From: a virus
DNA: 55,938 nt
Strand: one strand, 5' to 3'
Virus record (IMG/VR): IMGVR_UViG_3300025098_000053
Span: 1-55,938 of that record
The stretch's first letter is position 1. Each line of letters starts with the position of its first letter. Under the pieces are notes generated by a model that ran no database searches, was not told the origin of the DNA, and saw only the letters and a list, made by a program, of their open reading frames with translations. The translations under genes and the position numbers were made by a program. Below, piece after piece: positions 34,828 through 44,069 of the stretch.

Positions 34828-36876
34828 ATGACGACGTTTAGCGGTAAAGCAACAGTACAAAAAGTAAAATTCCACGAAAACCAGCAATTTGTTCTTGAAG
34901 ACGCAGCAGCACTTCAGGATCTGTTAGTTAATGGTTATCTGGAAAACTTCACAAAAGCAGTATTTGGTGATTATGTTGGTGTATTAACTGGCAACATTGG
35001 TATTCAATCAACTGCTGATAATATTTCAAATGGTGTAATTTCAGTATTACCATCAAAGGATATGATTATAAGAGCCAAAACATCACGTTGGGGCCAAGTA
35101 GTTACATCTCCTAATGCAACATTTCCTGAGGGTGATGGCATATTTAACTTAGGTTGGAATCAAGGTGATCCTCTGATATTAGTTGCAGCTGATGCATATT
35201 ACACAGCATTAGAAGCAATGACGACAAATGCATTAGCAGCGTATAATACAGCGAATGGAACATCACTTTCAAAATTCCAATACCTTACAACAGCAGCTGC
35301 TGATGATATAACAAACTTCCAAACAACATATTTATTTGGTAAAATTGTACAGGTTGATACAGATGTAGAATCTCGTCAGATATATGATGATTTAAATCAA
35401 GCAGCATCTGCACAAAACGTTGCAACAAGAACAGAATATCAAATCGATTTAACGTTTGAACTCAGAGATGGTGATGTTAATCATAACATAGATAACACAC
35501 AAGAAGAAGGAAAGTTCATGATCGGGCATTCTCGATCATTTAGAACACAAACAGTTGATGGTGTTGAAAGAGTTCATCCATTCACAATGAACGTTTCTGA
35601 TTATGCAAAAGTACGTGCAGCAAATACAAGAATATATGTTGGTACATCTTCACCCCAAATTGGTGAAAGCATTCAAGGCCAAATACGTCAGTTAGCTGAT
35701 TATATGGCAGCGATGAATAATGCAGGTTCTTCAGAAACAATAATCCTATCAAATGCAGAAAGAAACAGATCTGTTATTGAAAATGCTTTGCCAGTAAATT
35801 CATTGGCAGGTTTAAGAAAACGTATAGGTGAGGTTGAAGCACTCAACGAAGTTACAACAACAATTGATGAACAAACAGATGAAAATTCAACAGATGCAGG
35901 TAATGTACCATTTACAAAAAATGAACAATTAATTGCAAGAGCATCTGTAGCATTTAAAGATGGCGCATCACAAGGGCTTCCAAATCGTCAAAGTGGCGGA
36001 TCAAATATGATTGTTGATACAGGAGAAATTGCGTTATATCCACCAAGAAGATATAATTCAGCTGATACAACAACATACACAGGAATAGGTTATCCTATTA
36101 ATTCAGGTGAGGTTGATGATGATTCATATTCATTTGGATTTGGCGTGCCTATTGAGAAAGATATTACAATTGGCGGTGTTCCAACTGGTGAAACTTTCTT
36201 TGATCGCTTTAATTACATATTCACACCTCAGTTTAACAAAGATGGATATTTTGTTTTGATGCTAAGGCCTGGATTTACTGATGATTATACTGTTACAAAT
36301 GTAAAAATCAGAACTCAATTAGAAGGCACAGGTTATTCAAACAAAACAGTGCAAACTGTAGATTATAGTGATATGTTTATTGTAATGCCCGGTGGATTAC
36401 CTAACCAAAGATATGTTTCATCAACAAACCTTTTGGAATTTGGTGATTCACTTTCAAATGATTTCTATAATGGATTTACTCCTGCATTATTTGATGCGCC
36501 AGTTTCTGGATTTCAAGGTATTTACGGGATAAATGGCACACCTTCTAAAGATACATTAGGTATAGGAAATCCAAATACATTATTTGATGCTGATCACACA
36601 ACTGATGGCACAGCACAACAAATTTGGAATGCAGCAAGAGTAGGAATAAAAATCGCAACTCCTCTTTTGACCCCAGCATTACAAACAAGCAGAGTTAATG
36701 CTAAGTTTAATATAAATGTAACGGAATACGAAGATATGGTGAATGCACTGCAAGATCAAAATCTGGCATCTGTATTTACTCAACCACCTGCGTTATTCAA
36801 CGACAATCTTACTGTAACTGGAGTTACGCCGGCTCCCTTCACGCTTATCGTTGAAGTTTATGGAACAAAGAAATAA
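34828..36876 (+). CDS. Putative baseplate/tail protein (682 aa)
   Basis: 682 residues, beta-rich, start MTTFSGKATVQKVKFHENQQ after AAGGAG. Contains TEYQIDLTFELRDGDVNHNI and an Asp/Thr/Asn-rich body without membrane segment. It lies between gpJ and a fibre gene, where wedge and fibre-attachment proteins are placed, but I do not recognise a specific family. Confidence 0.55.
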   Translation: MTTFSGKATVQKVKFHENQQFVLEDAAALQDLLVNGYLENFTKAVFGDYVGVLTGNIGIQSTADNISNGVISVLPSKDMIIRAKTSRWGQVVTSPNATFPEGDGIFNLGWNQGDPLILVAADAYYTALEAMTTNALAAYNTANGTSLSKFQYLTTAAADDITNFQTTYLFGKIVQVDTDVESRQIYDDLNQAASAQNVATRTEYQIDLTFELRDGDVNHNIDNTQEEGKFMIGHSRSFRTQTVDGVERVHPFTMNVSDYAKVRAANTRIYVGTSSPQIGESIQGQIRQLADYMAAMNNAGSSETIILSNAERNRSVIENALPVNSLAGLRKRIGEVEALNEVTTTIDEQTDENSTDAGNVPFTKNEQLIARASVAFKDGASQGLPNRQSGGSNMIVDTGEIALYPPRRYNSADTTTYTGIGYPINSGEVDDDSYSFGFGVPIEKDITIGGVPTGETFFDRFNYIFTPQFNKDGYFVLMLRPGFTDDYTVTNVKIRTQLEGTGYSNKTVQTVDYSDMFIVMPGGLPNQRYVSSTNLLEFGDSLSNDFYNGFTPALFDAPVSGFQGIYGINGTPSKDTLGIGNPNTLFDADHTTDGTAQQIWNAARVGIKIATPLLTPALQTSRVNAKFNINVTEYEDMVNALQDQNLASVFTQPPALFNDNLTVTGVTPAPFTLIVEVYGTKK

Positions 36877-36892
36877 ATAAAGGAATCATCAC

Positions 36893-38926
36893 ATGGCAAT
36901 TAATATAACGTCGATCACATCTGATCAATCGAACAATCAAATAGCACAGGCAGATTTACCTGAAGTTGTTACACTTACATGTGCTGCAACAGATACAAGT
37001 AATCCAAGTGCATCTTTAACAAAACATTGGTTTATAATTAATAAACCTGCAACAAGCACAGCAACATTATCAGCTAAAACAGGCAACTCAGTGACGTTTT
37101 CTGCTGATGTATGGGGTACATATAGGGTTTTCCTTGTTGTTAAAAATGTAGCAACTGGTGAGCAAAGCACTTCTGATGTATTTAGAGCTCCCGGTGCAAA
37201 CTTTATTGATATAAGTGTTGTTTCAACAGCACGACAATTAGAGAAGCCTGCTGTATCAGAAAGAGATTGGTACAATAAGCTTTGGAAACTATATGAAGTT
37301 GTTGATGGATTGAGCGTTATAAATAATAATGCTTCTGAAACAGTAAAAGGTATTGTTGAGTTAGCAAACATTGGTGAAATGGGCACAGCTGCTGCAACAG
37401 GATTAACTGGTGCTTCTCTTTCTATTACACCTTCACAATTAAAATCAACACTTGATTTAAGAAACTCAACACAAACTGCAATGGAAACATCATTTACAAG
37501 TAGATGGGTTCATGATGCAGGATTAAGTGATCTAAGTGATATAGGAAACGTTGCAACAACAACTCCAACAAGCGGCCAAGCTCTTGTTTATAACACATCA
37601 ACTAATGTTTGGGAACCCGGCACAATTTCTGGTGGAAGTGCTTCTTCTGCAGGAAACCAATTTCAGATTCAAATTGCAGATGCATCAAACGGATTTGCTG
37701 CTGCTGCTCTTTCTATTGACGCAAGTGGCCATTTAATCCCAGCAACAACAGAAACACATGATATTGGATCAACTTCTTCAAGATTTAGAACTGGATATTT
37801 TCAAGCAACTGGTGGATTATTCTTAGGAACATCATCATTAGGCGTTGATTCAAATCAATTAAAGCTTAATGGCACATTTACCATACCTCATTACAGCGGA
37901 TCACCAACAACAAATCAAATCCTTAAATGGGATGGAAGTGGTTGGGCATTAGATTCTGATGATAGCACAGCAATTCCTGGTTTAACTTCTAATGGAAGCA
38001 ATCAATTACTTATTGATTCTGCATACGATTTAGATCCTGCATCAACCAGCGTTCATTTAGGTAGTTCTTCAGCAAGGTTTGGAAACGTTTATGCACTTGA
38101 TGGAAACTTTTCTGATGATGTATCTGTTGGCGATGATTTAACTGTTGTAGGTGAGATTATTATACAGGATTTCGCAACTATAAATGATGGTGGATCTGCT
38201 GGTAAAATAAAAATGCTTGCAGGTGATAACTCAAATTCATTGGTTGGTGAGATTAAATTAAATACAGATGAGGTTGTTTGTGAAGCAACAACAGCTTCAA
38301 CAGCTGCTAAGTTAAGTATTACTGATTCAAGTGGAGATAAATTAACTTTATCAACACAAACAAAACAAAGCTCTGATCATACAATCCTTCTTCCTGCTTC
38401 TCCTGCATCTGATAATGATGTTATGATAGCAACAGCTGGATCCTCAAATACAACATCACTTGATTTTGCAAGAGCAACACAAAGAGTTGTTTATTCAACA
38501 GGTGGATTAACAAGAACAAATGTTGCAAGTGGATTTAGTGCATCTGCATTAACACATTCAGTTGATTCTCAAGCAGCATTATATTGGTTTAGAAACTGCA
38601 CAGGAAATTCAATAGAACTTAAGCAAACTCACGTTCATGTTGGATCAATGATGAATGCAACTTTAACATTCTGCCTTGTTACCTGTGATAATGATACTCA
38701 AGCTTTAGCAAACACATGGACGAAAGTTGGATCAGAATTTGTATTAACAAACTCAAGTGGCTCAGGCGGAACTTTAGGCCAAGCTGAACATCATGTTAGT
38801 ACAACTTCAACAGTAGCAAATGGTGAATATATAGGTTTGGTATTAACAAACATTGCAAATACATCACATGCTGATTCAATGATATCTATTCATTTCGAAT
38901 GTGAAGCAAACTGCCAATTCGTATAA
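36893..38926 (+). CDS. Tail fibre protein with Ig/PKD-like N-terminus
   Basis: 677 residues. The first 110 look like a PKD/Ig-type beta sandwich (VTLTCAATDTSNPSASLTKH then VTFSADVWGTYRVFLVVKN). Around 150 there is SETVKGIVELANIGEM, the motif of phage tail-fibre repeats. The rest is Ser/Thr/Gly-rich with SSSRFRTGYFQATGGLFLG and ends in a compact beta domain (FEC). It is probably a receptor-contacting fibre. Its ATG follows AAAGGAATC. Confidence 0.7.
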   Translation: MAINITSITSDQSNNQIAQADLPEVVTLTCAATDTSNPSASLTKHWFIINKPATSTATLSAKTGNSVTFSADVWGTYRVFLVVKNVATGEQSTSDVFRAPGANFIDISVVSTARQLEKPAVSERDWYNKLWKLYEVVDGLSVINNNASETVKGIVELANIGEMGTAAATGLTGASLSITPSQLKSTLDLRNSTQTAMETSFTSRWVHDAGLSDLSDIGNVATTTPTSGQALVYNTSTNVWEPGTISGGSASSAGNQFQIQIADASNGFAAAALSIDASGHLIPATTETHDIGSTSSRFRTGYFQATGGLFLGTSSLGVDSNQLKLNGTFTIPHYSGSPTTNQILKWDGSGWALDSDDSTAIPGLTSNGSNQLLIDSAYDLDPASTSVHLGSSSARFGNVYALDGNFSDDVSVGDDLTVVGEIIIQDFATINDGGSAGKIKMLAGDNSNSLVGEIKLNTDEVVCEATTASTAAKLSITDSSGDKLTLSTQTKQSSDHTILLPASPASDNDVMIATAGSSNTTSLDFARATQRVVYSTGGLTRTNVASGFSASALTHSVDSQAALYWFRNCTGNSIELKQTHVHVGSMMNATLTFCLVTCDNDTQALANTWTKVGSEFVLTNSSGSGGTLGQAEHHVSTTSTVANGEYIGLVLTNIANTSHADSMISIHFECEANCQFV

Positions 38927-38930
38927 TATA

Positions 38931-38952
38931 GATTACGACGTTAATCCCAGTT
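38931..38952 (-). promoter_or_regulatory. Dispersed palindromic element (copy)
   Basis: Plus strand GATTACGACGTTAATC (38931-38946) is an inverted repeat GATTA/TAATC around CGACGT, followed by CCAGTT. On the minus strand it reads ACTGGGATTAACGTCGTAAT, matching copies at 4131, 12417 and 45208-45185. Operator-like; it lies in the 55-bp gap between the fibre and the 703-residue gene. Confidence 0.5.
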
Positions 38953-38981
38953 GCAATAAAATAAAAAAGGAGTAAAATTCT

Positions 38982-41093
38982 ATGCCATCAAATTTTAATA
39001 ATTACTATTCGATAACAGATGCAACGTATGCTATTGAAATACCCAGTACAATATCAGCATTGGGGTTTGATCCTAATTTCCCATCAGCTGTGGAAGAAAC
39101 TGGATCCATCTTTACGGATGAATTTTTAGGATTTGGAAGTGTTGTGCCTCAAAACCTTCCAGAATTAGACGCAACAGAAGCAATAAGAACTGCACAAGAT
39201 GTAGCAGCACAAAACCTTGGATTTGTAAGAGGCATTCCTGATATTGGTTTTGGTGGTGTAAGTTTTGAAGGTGCAGAATCAGATTTAAATTTTGATGTTG
39301 ATCCAAACTTCCAAAACATATTAGATGACGTTGATTGGGATGCATTTCCTCGAGGATGGGGAGAACCTGATCCACCCAAAGGCCACACAAGCAGCACAGT
39401 TTTTGGTGAATTTAACAAAGGCCAAAAAGATATTTCTGATAATGGTGGCGATGTAGTTGTTATAAACGCTGATTTTAAAAGAGTTTTTAATCAACCTAAC
39501 TTCCAAGGGCCAATGGGGCCATTCGTTGTAACGCTTGAAAGTGAAACAACAGGAATTAGATATCCTTCATTTAGTGGTATTCCCACACAGAGTTTGCTTT
39601 TATATACAACCATAAATCAAGATAAGTTATATTTCTGCACACATCCAATGCCAAAAGGACGTTATCAAGTTAATGTTCAGTTTAGAAATGGCAATGGTTT
39701 TTGGGATAGAATATATTTAAACAATGCATTATTGGTTGTGCAAAGAAATAGAAATGATGCAACAATGGGTGTGAGAGCAGCATTACCAAGCTTCTGGAAT
39801 GCAGGAGAAAGATCTGATAACTTTACTCCACCCGTTCCATATGTAAAAGGAAGTGAAAGTAATAATGCCATATTAACTTCAGCCATTGCAGAAACAACAA
39901 ACTATATGATCGATTCTGATTATACAGTTACGACAACAGAATTATTTCCGGTTGATATCCCAAACCCAGGCAATTATATAATACAGGTTGAAAGCACAAA
40001 AGGTTTTCCACCGTTTGGCCAAGTTAATATTGGTGGTGATGTTTATGATTTTGAAGTTAAAACAGAAACTGCATTGGTTCTTAATGAATATACAACAGGC
40101 CAAATAAAGAAAAGGTTGCCAAAAGGCACCAAAGTTAATATAAATCACATGGAATATTCTGAAATAGAGAATATTTATAAGCGACAAAACTTTAATATTC
40201 GCAAACCAGGGTTTGAAATGACCGATACAAATTGGCTTGCAGCATTTAGAAGAGTTTATCAAGGTGCATTTAATACACAAGCAACGTTATTCAATTACTT
40301 CTTTCATCTTTTCAGAGGAGTTAATGTAAGATTTTGTGCAACTGTTGCAAATGGTAGATTAATGAATGTAATAAATCCTTCATTATATCAGGGAATTTAT
40401 GATGCATTGCCTTTTGATATACAAGAAAACTTAAAAGTTAATTTAAATACACCTTTAAATACAGCACATGAACGTCGTCCAATGATCGTTTCAAGAGAAC
40501 CTATATTTGATTTGAATAGAGATGAATTATATTACACAAATGGTATTATAAAATCTGAAGGATTTGGATTTATATTGGAGCCAAATGATAGTGCATACTG
40601 GAGAGGCGCATATGGTTATTTAAACCTTAATGAAGATGGACGTCCAGTTGATGAAAACGGTGTTGTTTTGGAAGATATTGATGCTTCTCAAGCAAATGTT
40701 ACAAATCCAAACTTACGTGAAGTAAGAATTCCACCTGTTGATGAAAATGGTGAGCAGATTATATACTTCTGTGAAATATTACCATGGTTCTGGACGCAAG
40801 ATAGTGGTGGAAGATTTGAATTAGAATTAGATGATAGTGTATTAAACGTTATATCGAGCATGATTGATATTAACTTCATTGATTTTGATATATTCCTTGA
40901 TTCAATTGCAAGAAACGAATCAAACGTTGTAAGTGATCTTGGTTTAAATGATTTATTATCCAGTGGTGTTATAGGTAGAATTACAAAAAGAAGCAGAGGT
41001 GGGGAATTTGGAACACACGTTGAACCTAATGCTAATCCTGCCTTGGTTGATATAGACGTTTCAAATAACTTTATATTAGATCCAACGGAGTAA
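38982..41093 (+). CDS. Putative baseplate/tail structural protein (703 aa)
   Basis: 703 residues, start after AAGGAG, stop overlapping the holin-like start. It has an acidic N-terminal 150, a beta-rich middle (TLESETTGIRYPSFSGI) and an aromatic C-terminal half (SYFFHLFRGVNVRFCA-like, then FCEILPWFWTQDSGGRF). Large proteins of this kind at the end of a tail operon often attach fibres or close the baseplate, but no family is recognised here. Confidence 0.5.
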   Translation: MPSNFNNYYSITDATYAIEIPSTISALGFDPNFPSAVEETGSIFTDEFLGFGSVVPQNLPELDATEAIRTAQDVAAQNLGFVRGIPDIGFGGVSFEGAESDLNFDVDPNFQNILDDVDWDAFPRGWGEPDPPKGHTSSTVFGEFNKGQKDISDNGGDVVVINADFKRVFNQPNFQGPMGPFVVTLESETTGIRYPSFSGIPTQSLLLYTTINQDKLYFCTHPMPKGRYQVNVQFRNGNGFWDRIYLNNALLVVQRNRNDATMGVRAALPSFWNAGERSDNFTPPVPYVKGSESNNAILTSAIAETTNYMIDSDYTVTTTELFPVDIPNPGNYIIQVESTKGFPPFGQVNIGGDVYDFEVKTETALVLNEYTTGQIKKRLPKGTKVNINHMEYSEIENIYKRQNFNIRKPGFEMTDTNWLAAFRRVYQGAFNTQATLFNYFFHLFRGVNVRFCATVANGRLMNVINPSLYQGIYDALPFDIQENLKVNLNTPLNTAHERRPMIVSREPIFDLNRDELYYTNGIIKSEGFGFILEPNDSAYWRGAYGYLNLNEDGRPVDENGVVLEDIDASQANVTNPNLREVRIPPVDENGEQIIYFCEILPWFWTQDSGGRFELELDDSVLNVISSMIDINFIDFDIFLDSIARNESNVVSDLGLNDLLSSGVIGRITKRSRGGEFGTHVEPNANPALVDIDVSNNFILDPTE

Positions 41094-41374
41094 TGATGAA
41101 TAAGGAAAAAAAAGTGCTTTCGCCAATGCAAAGCAAAAAGTTTTTGGCTTATCTTTTCGCTGATATAGGCTGGAAAGCTATTATTTTATATCAGTTAATG
41201 CACCTTAAAGGAAAATTGGAGTTAAATGAACTCACATTCCTTATAACAACTGTTATTACAGCAGGTGTAATACAAATCGGGTATATTTTAGGGCAAAACA
41301 GCCTTGATAAATACCTAAGTTCAGCTGTGGAGATATTTGATAGGGACGAAAAGCCTCCTAAAAAAGAGGATTAA
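41093..41374 (+). CDS. Holin-like membrane protein (93 aa)
   Basis: 93 residues with two membrane segments: about 15-34 (FLAYLFADIGWKAIILYQLM) and 45-66 (LTFLITTVITAGVIQIGYIL), a short loop between and charged tails (KPPKKED). Size and topology fit a class II holin, the protein that times lysis by opening the inner membrane. The endolysin is 5 kb away (46323), so the pairing is not by adjacency. Its ATG overlaps the stop of the tail gene (TAATG). Confidence 0.55.
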   Translation: MMNKEKKVLSPMQSKKFLAYLFADIGWKAIILYQLMHLKGKLELNELTFLITTVITAGVIQIGYILGQNSLDKYLSSAVEIFDRDEKPPKKED

Positions 41375-41375
41375 A

Positions 41376-41567
41376 ATGATTTTTGATGAAACAACGGTTT
41401 GTGGATTATGCAAAGAAGCTCAATGCATTTGTACTATTTATAAATGCCCTTGTGGAAAGCTTGAAACAAATTGTAAATGGCCGCTTGATGATAAATGCCC
41501 CTGTAGAATATGTGATGAATTAGCAATAAACTGTTCTTGCCATAAACCTTTGGAGGAGGAACAATGA
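41376..41567 (+). CDS. Cys-rich mini-protein (63 aa)
   Basis: 63 residues with twelve Cys in pairs: CGLC, CIC, CPCG, CPCRIC, CSC. The spacing suggests binding of two or three metal ions (zinc-ribbon-like). The chosen ATG lies one base after the holin-like stop, with GAGG six bases upstream; an in-frame ATG-like start at 41337 inside the holin gene is unlikely. Not recognised. The stop overlaps the next start. Confidence 0.6.
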   Translation: MIFDETTVCGLCKEAQCICTIYKCPCGKLETNCKWPLDDKCPCRICDELAINCSCHKPLEEEQ

Positions 41568-42238
41568 AAAAGTTTTTATTATGGTTATCTATCGTTGTGA
41601 TATATAGCTATATCAATTTAATACAAATATTCCCTTCATGGGCGCAAAGTTATGAATGTGATAACAATTTTGAAGATTGTGGCACACCAGAACAAAGCGG
41701 TGGCGGTGGAGGAGGAGGATCTGTTTTAATAGCAAACACCGATTTAGGTGATAGTTATCAACATGCAGATGATTATGATGATGATGGCGTTGAAGATCCA
41801 TCTGATAATTGTATGAGGTATCCCAATCCACAGCAATTAGATCGTGATGGTGATGGGATAGGTGATGCATGCGATAATTGTATGGATTTACATAACATAT
41901 ATCAGGACGATGCAGATGGAGATGGATGGGGTGATTTCTGTGATGACGACATTGATGGTGATCAGATTGAAAACGTCGTTGATGAATGCCCATATATGTA
42001 TGGTAATTCGTTTTGCTTCGAAGAAATAAACAGAGAGCATCCTCGTGATTCTGATCAATACATTCAACCAGTTTGGAAGAGTGATAAATTAGAAAACCAT
42101 ACAAATGATCTTGATGAATCCGGAGATGGTTGTAATCAAGCATATAATAAGAAAAAAGGCTCATGGATTTGGTGGGCGTTTTTTGGATGGGTTTGTTATT
42201 TATTTTCAAGATGGGAAAACATACATAAAAAGGATTAA
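41564..42238 (+). CDS. Secreted thrombospondin type-3 repeat protein with C-terminal anchor
   Basis: 224 residues. An N-terminal signal peptide (LLWLSIVVIYSYINLIQIF, cut likely after SWA) is followed by a Gly run and, at about 69-143, thrombospondin type-3 repeats: DDDGVEDPSDNC, DRDGDGIGDACDNC, DADGDGWGDFCDDDIDGD. The Asp-rich loops bind calcium and Cys pairs stabilise them. Near the C-terminus come DGC, then a Trp-rich hydrophobic helix (SWIWWAFFGWVCYLFSRW) and a basic end, the tripartite order of MYXO-CTERM-like surface-sorting tails. Such repeats are common in outer-surface proteins of bacteria but unusual in phages. Confidence 0.7.
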   Translation: MKKFLLWLSIVVIYSYINLIQIFPSWAQSYECDNNFEDCGTPEQSGGGGGGGSVLIANTDLGDSYQHADDYDDDGVEDPSDNCMRYPNPQQLDRDGDGIGDACDNCMDLHNIYQDDADGDGWGDFCDDDIDGDQIENVVDECPYMYGNSFCFEEINREHPRDSDQYIQPVWKSDKLENHTNDLDESGDGCNQAYNKKKGSWIWWAFFGWVCYLFSRWENIHKKD

Positions 42239-42241
42239 AAA

Positions 42242-43093
42242 ATGAATTTGCCAGATGATAATATTGTAGAAGCTGATATAGCTATTGTTTTGACCGATAT
42301 TATTGGAAGCACAGCATTTGTGCAAAGAAATGGCAAACATGCTGCAGCAAAATGGTTTTCTGCACATGATAAACTTGTAATGAGTTTAATAACAAAACAC
42401 GGTGGGCAGTGGTTGGATAATTCAGATGGAACTTTAATGTATTTTGGTAATGTGCCAGATGCTATTGCTTTTGGATTTGCATATAAAAAGTTTTTAAGAA
42501 AGAAAAAGTTTCCATTTAGGAGTAGGATTGGCATTCACTGGGATAGTATGCTCATTGTAAAAACAGAACAGAGTTTAGTTTCCGGTGGAGCAAAGAGATT
42601 AGCCATCGAAGGTATTGGAAAAAATATTGCTGCAAGAACAATGAGCCTTTGTGGCCCTGAACAAATATTACTTTCACATACAGCATATACAATATTTAAA
42701 CAATACGGGCATCGAAATCCATTTATACCTAAAAAAGCATTATCAGCACTTGTAGGTTTATATAAATTTAAAGGTGTTGCAGAACCTGAGCGTATTTATG
42801 CTATAGGTTTAATAACAGAACAAATGCAACCGCCTAAAGATAGTGAAAAAGCAAAGCGAATTGGTGGCGCAAAGAAAATAAAAACAAGAATGAAACATAA
42901 ACGATGGAGTGAGATCTTCTTTTATTTTTATTGGAGGATTGGATTCATTGCTTTTTGTTATTGGATCTGGGTTTTCTGGCCATTATTAACATCTTCACAG
43001 ATGAAAAGCAGTTGGAATATTGATTATTGGTTTTTACGTCCGTTTGAGGCGATAGATTATTTAATATGTTTTATCAAGGATAACATAAAATGA
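42242..43093 (+). CDS. Class III nucleotidyl cyclase with C-terminal membrane anchor
   Basis: 283 residues. Residues 10-185 match the class III adenylate/guanylate cyclase catalytic domain: LTDIIGSTAFVQ (metal Asp at D19), HGGQWLDNSDGTLMYF (second metal Asp D62), RIGIH, and KNIAARTMSLCGPEQILLS with Asn128 and Arg132 of the transition-state site. All key catalytic residues appear present, so it should make cAMP, cGMP or another cyclic nucleotide; the base-specifying residues do not decide which. A hydrophobic helix at about 222-245 (FFYFYWRIGFIAFCYWIWVF) anchors it in the inner membrane, the reverse of the usual N-terminal sensor layout. Lies 3 bp after the TSP3 gene. Confidence 0.8.
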   Translation: MNLPDDNIVEADIAIVLTDIIGSTAFVQRNGKHAAAKWFSAHDKLVMSLITKHGGQWLDNSDGTLMYFGNVPDAIAFGFAYKKFLRKKKFPFRSRIGIHWDSMLIVKTEQSLVSGGAKRLAIEGIGKNIAARTMSLCGPEQILLSHTAYTIFKQYGHRNPFIPKKALSALVGLYKFKGVAEPERIYAIGLITEQMQPPKDSEKAKRIGGAKKIKTRMKHKRWSEIFFYFYWRIGFIAFCYWIWVFWPLLTSSQMKSSWNIDYWFLRPFEAIDYLICFIKDNIK

Positions 43094-43218
43094 AAAACAG
43101 CAGCATTCTGGAAATCTTCTGGATAACGTTTTTATTAGGAGTTATATTAACACAACTTTATTTTACACATAAAGAGTTAGGAGATCCAAGTGGTATCGAA
43201 AAAGCCAGAAGAATGTAA
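43090..43218 (+). CDS. Small membrane protein (42 aa)
   Basis: Starts on the last bases of the cyclase stop (ATGA) and encodes one hydrophobic helix (ILEIFWITFLLGVILTQLYF) followed by a charged tail. Its 3' end overlaps the next gene in another frame by 29 bp. Probably real because of the coupling; could be a cyclase partner, a holin-like or regulatory peptide. Not recognised. Confidence 0.5.
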   Translation: MKNSSILEIFWITFLLGVILTQLYFTHKELGDPSGIEKARRM

Positions 43219-43657
43219 AAAAGAAGTAGCGCAAGAAAAAAGAGAAACACGTGGTTGGATATTTGCTGTTGTGTTTCTCTTTATTATTATAATGTTGATT
43301 ATATTTCTTGCTTACGTAGATTTTAAGGAAAGCAATAGGGACGTTCTTGTTGGTTTGTTTGGTGTATTATTTGGTAATATTCCTCACATGATAACGATAG
43401 CAAGTGGTAGGAGCCCTGAAGAATTGGATGATTTAAAAGATAAACTTGGATCGGCAAATGCAGATCGTCAAGCACTTATCTCAAGATTACGTGATTCACA
43501 AATACAACTTCAGCTTGCAAGGCAACAAATATTTGAGTTGCAAAATGCTGTAATTGAAGAACTTTCTATGTTTAGAGGAAAGAAACCAATTAAAAGTTTG
43601 CATGAGAATGATGTAATATTGCCTGATTTGGTTGATGAGTGGTCGCCAAAAAAATAA
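43190..43657 (+). CDS. Membrane protein with coiled coil (155 aa, GTG start)
   Basis: 155 residues; GTG start with TTAGGAG eight bases upstream. Two membrane segments at about 23-42 (IFAVVFLFIIIMLIIFLAYV) and 52-70 (VLVGLFGVLFGNIPHMITI), then a coiled coil (DDLKDKLGSANADRQALISR and on to about 125). Domain order fits a holin with cytoplasmic coil or a membrane effector. It shares the envelope cluster with the cyclase and TSP3 protein. No known family recognised. Confidence 0.55.
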   Translation: MVSKKPEECKKEVAQEKRETRGWIFAVVFLFIIIMLIIFLAYVDFKESNRDVLVGLFGVLFGNIPHMITIASGRSPEELDDLKDKLGSANADRQALISRLRDSQIQLQLARQQIFELQNAVIEELSMFRGKKPIKSLHENDVILPDLVDEWSPKK

Positions 43658-43720
43658 ATAAACAAAAGATGTTTATAATATATAATAAATGAATCAATAA
43701 ATCGTTGAAAGGATTTAAAA

Positions 43721-44053
43721 ATGAAAAAACTATTACTCGTACTATTTATGCTCTTCCCATTTACAGCATGTGAGAAGGAAGAGAAAGAACAAAAAGAGCC
43801 TGTCGTCCGTGAGGAAATGGATGCACAGCCTTGTGTAGAAGAAGAGGAAGGTGATATGGGCCTGGAGGGTGGCATGGAAATGGAAGAAGGCGGAGAACAA
43901 GCTGGTGTAGAAGAAGAAGATATGGCTGGCGACCAAGATGTATCTGGTGGTGAAGAGGATGAGCCTGAGTTACCAGTTGCTGGTGAAATGATGCCTGAAG
44001 AAATGCCTGAGGAAGGTGGTCAAATGGATGAGGAGGAAGATCCGGGCGAATAA
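43721..44053 (+). CDS. Highly acidic lipoprotein (110 aa)
   Basis: The first 17 residues, MKKLLLVLFMLFPFTAC, form a lipoprotein signal with Cys17 as lipidation site (a slightly atypical lipobox, FTAC). The mature chain is almost entirely Glu, Asp, Gly, Met and Pro (EEEEGDMGLEGGMEMEEGG), so it is disordered and strongly negative. Such a protein on the membrane surface may block receptors or superinfection, or serve as a decoy, but this is inference. Promoter-like TATAAT in the gap upstream; RBS AAGGAT. Confidence 0.6.
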   Translation: MKKLLLVLFMLFPFTACEKEEKEQKEPVVREEMDAQPCVEEEEGDMGLEGGMEMEEGGEQAGVEEEDMAGDQDVSGGEEDEPELPVAGEMMPEEMPEEGGQMDEEEDPGE

Positions 44054-44069
44054 ACTTTTCCATAAAAAA

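Noticed and set aside
41337-41375. Longer start of the Cys-rich mini-protein
   Set aside because: It would overlap the holin-like gene out of frame; the ATG at 41376 with GAGG upstream is coupled to the previous stop.
41613-42209. Minus-strand His-rich ORF opposite the TSP3 gene
   Set aside because: It is the antisense of Asp codons (GAT read as ATC/CAT) and has no start signals.
43761-44063. Minus-strand ORF opposite the acidic lipoprotein
   Set aside because: It is an antisense by-product of Glu/Met-rich coding DNA.
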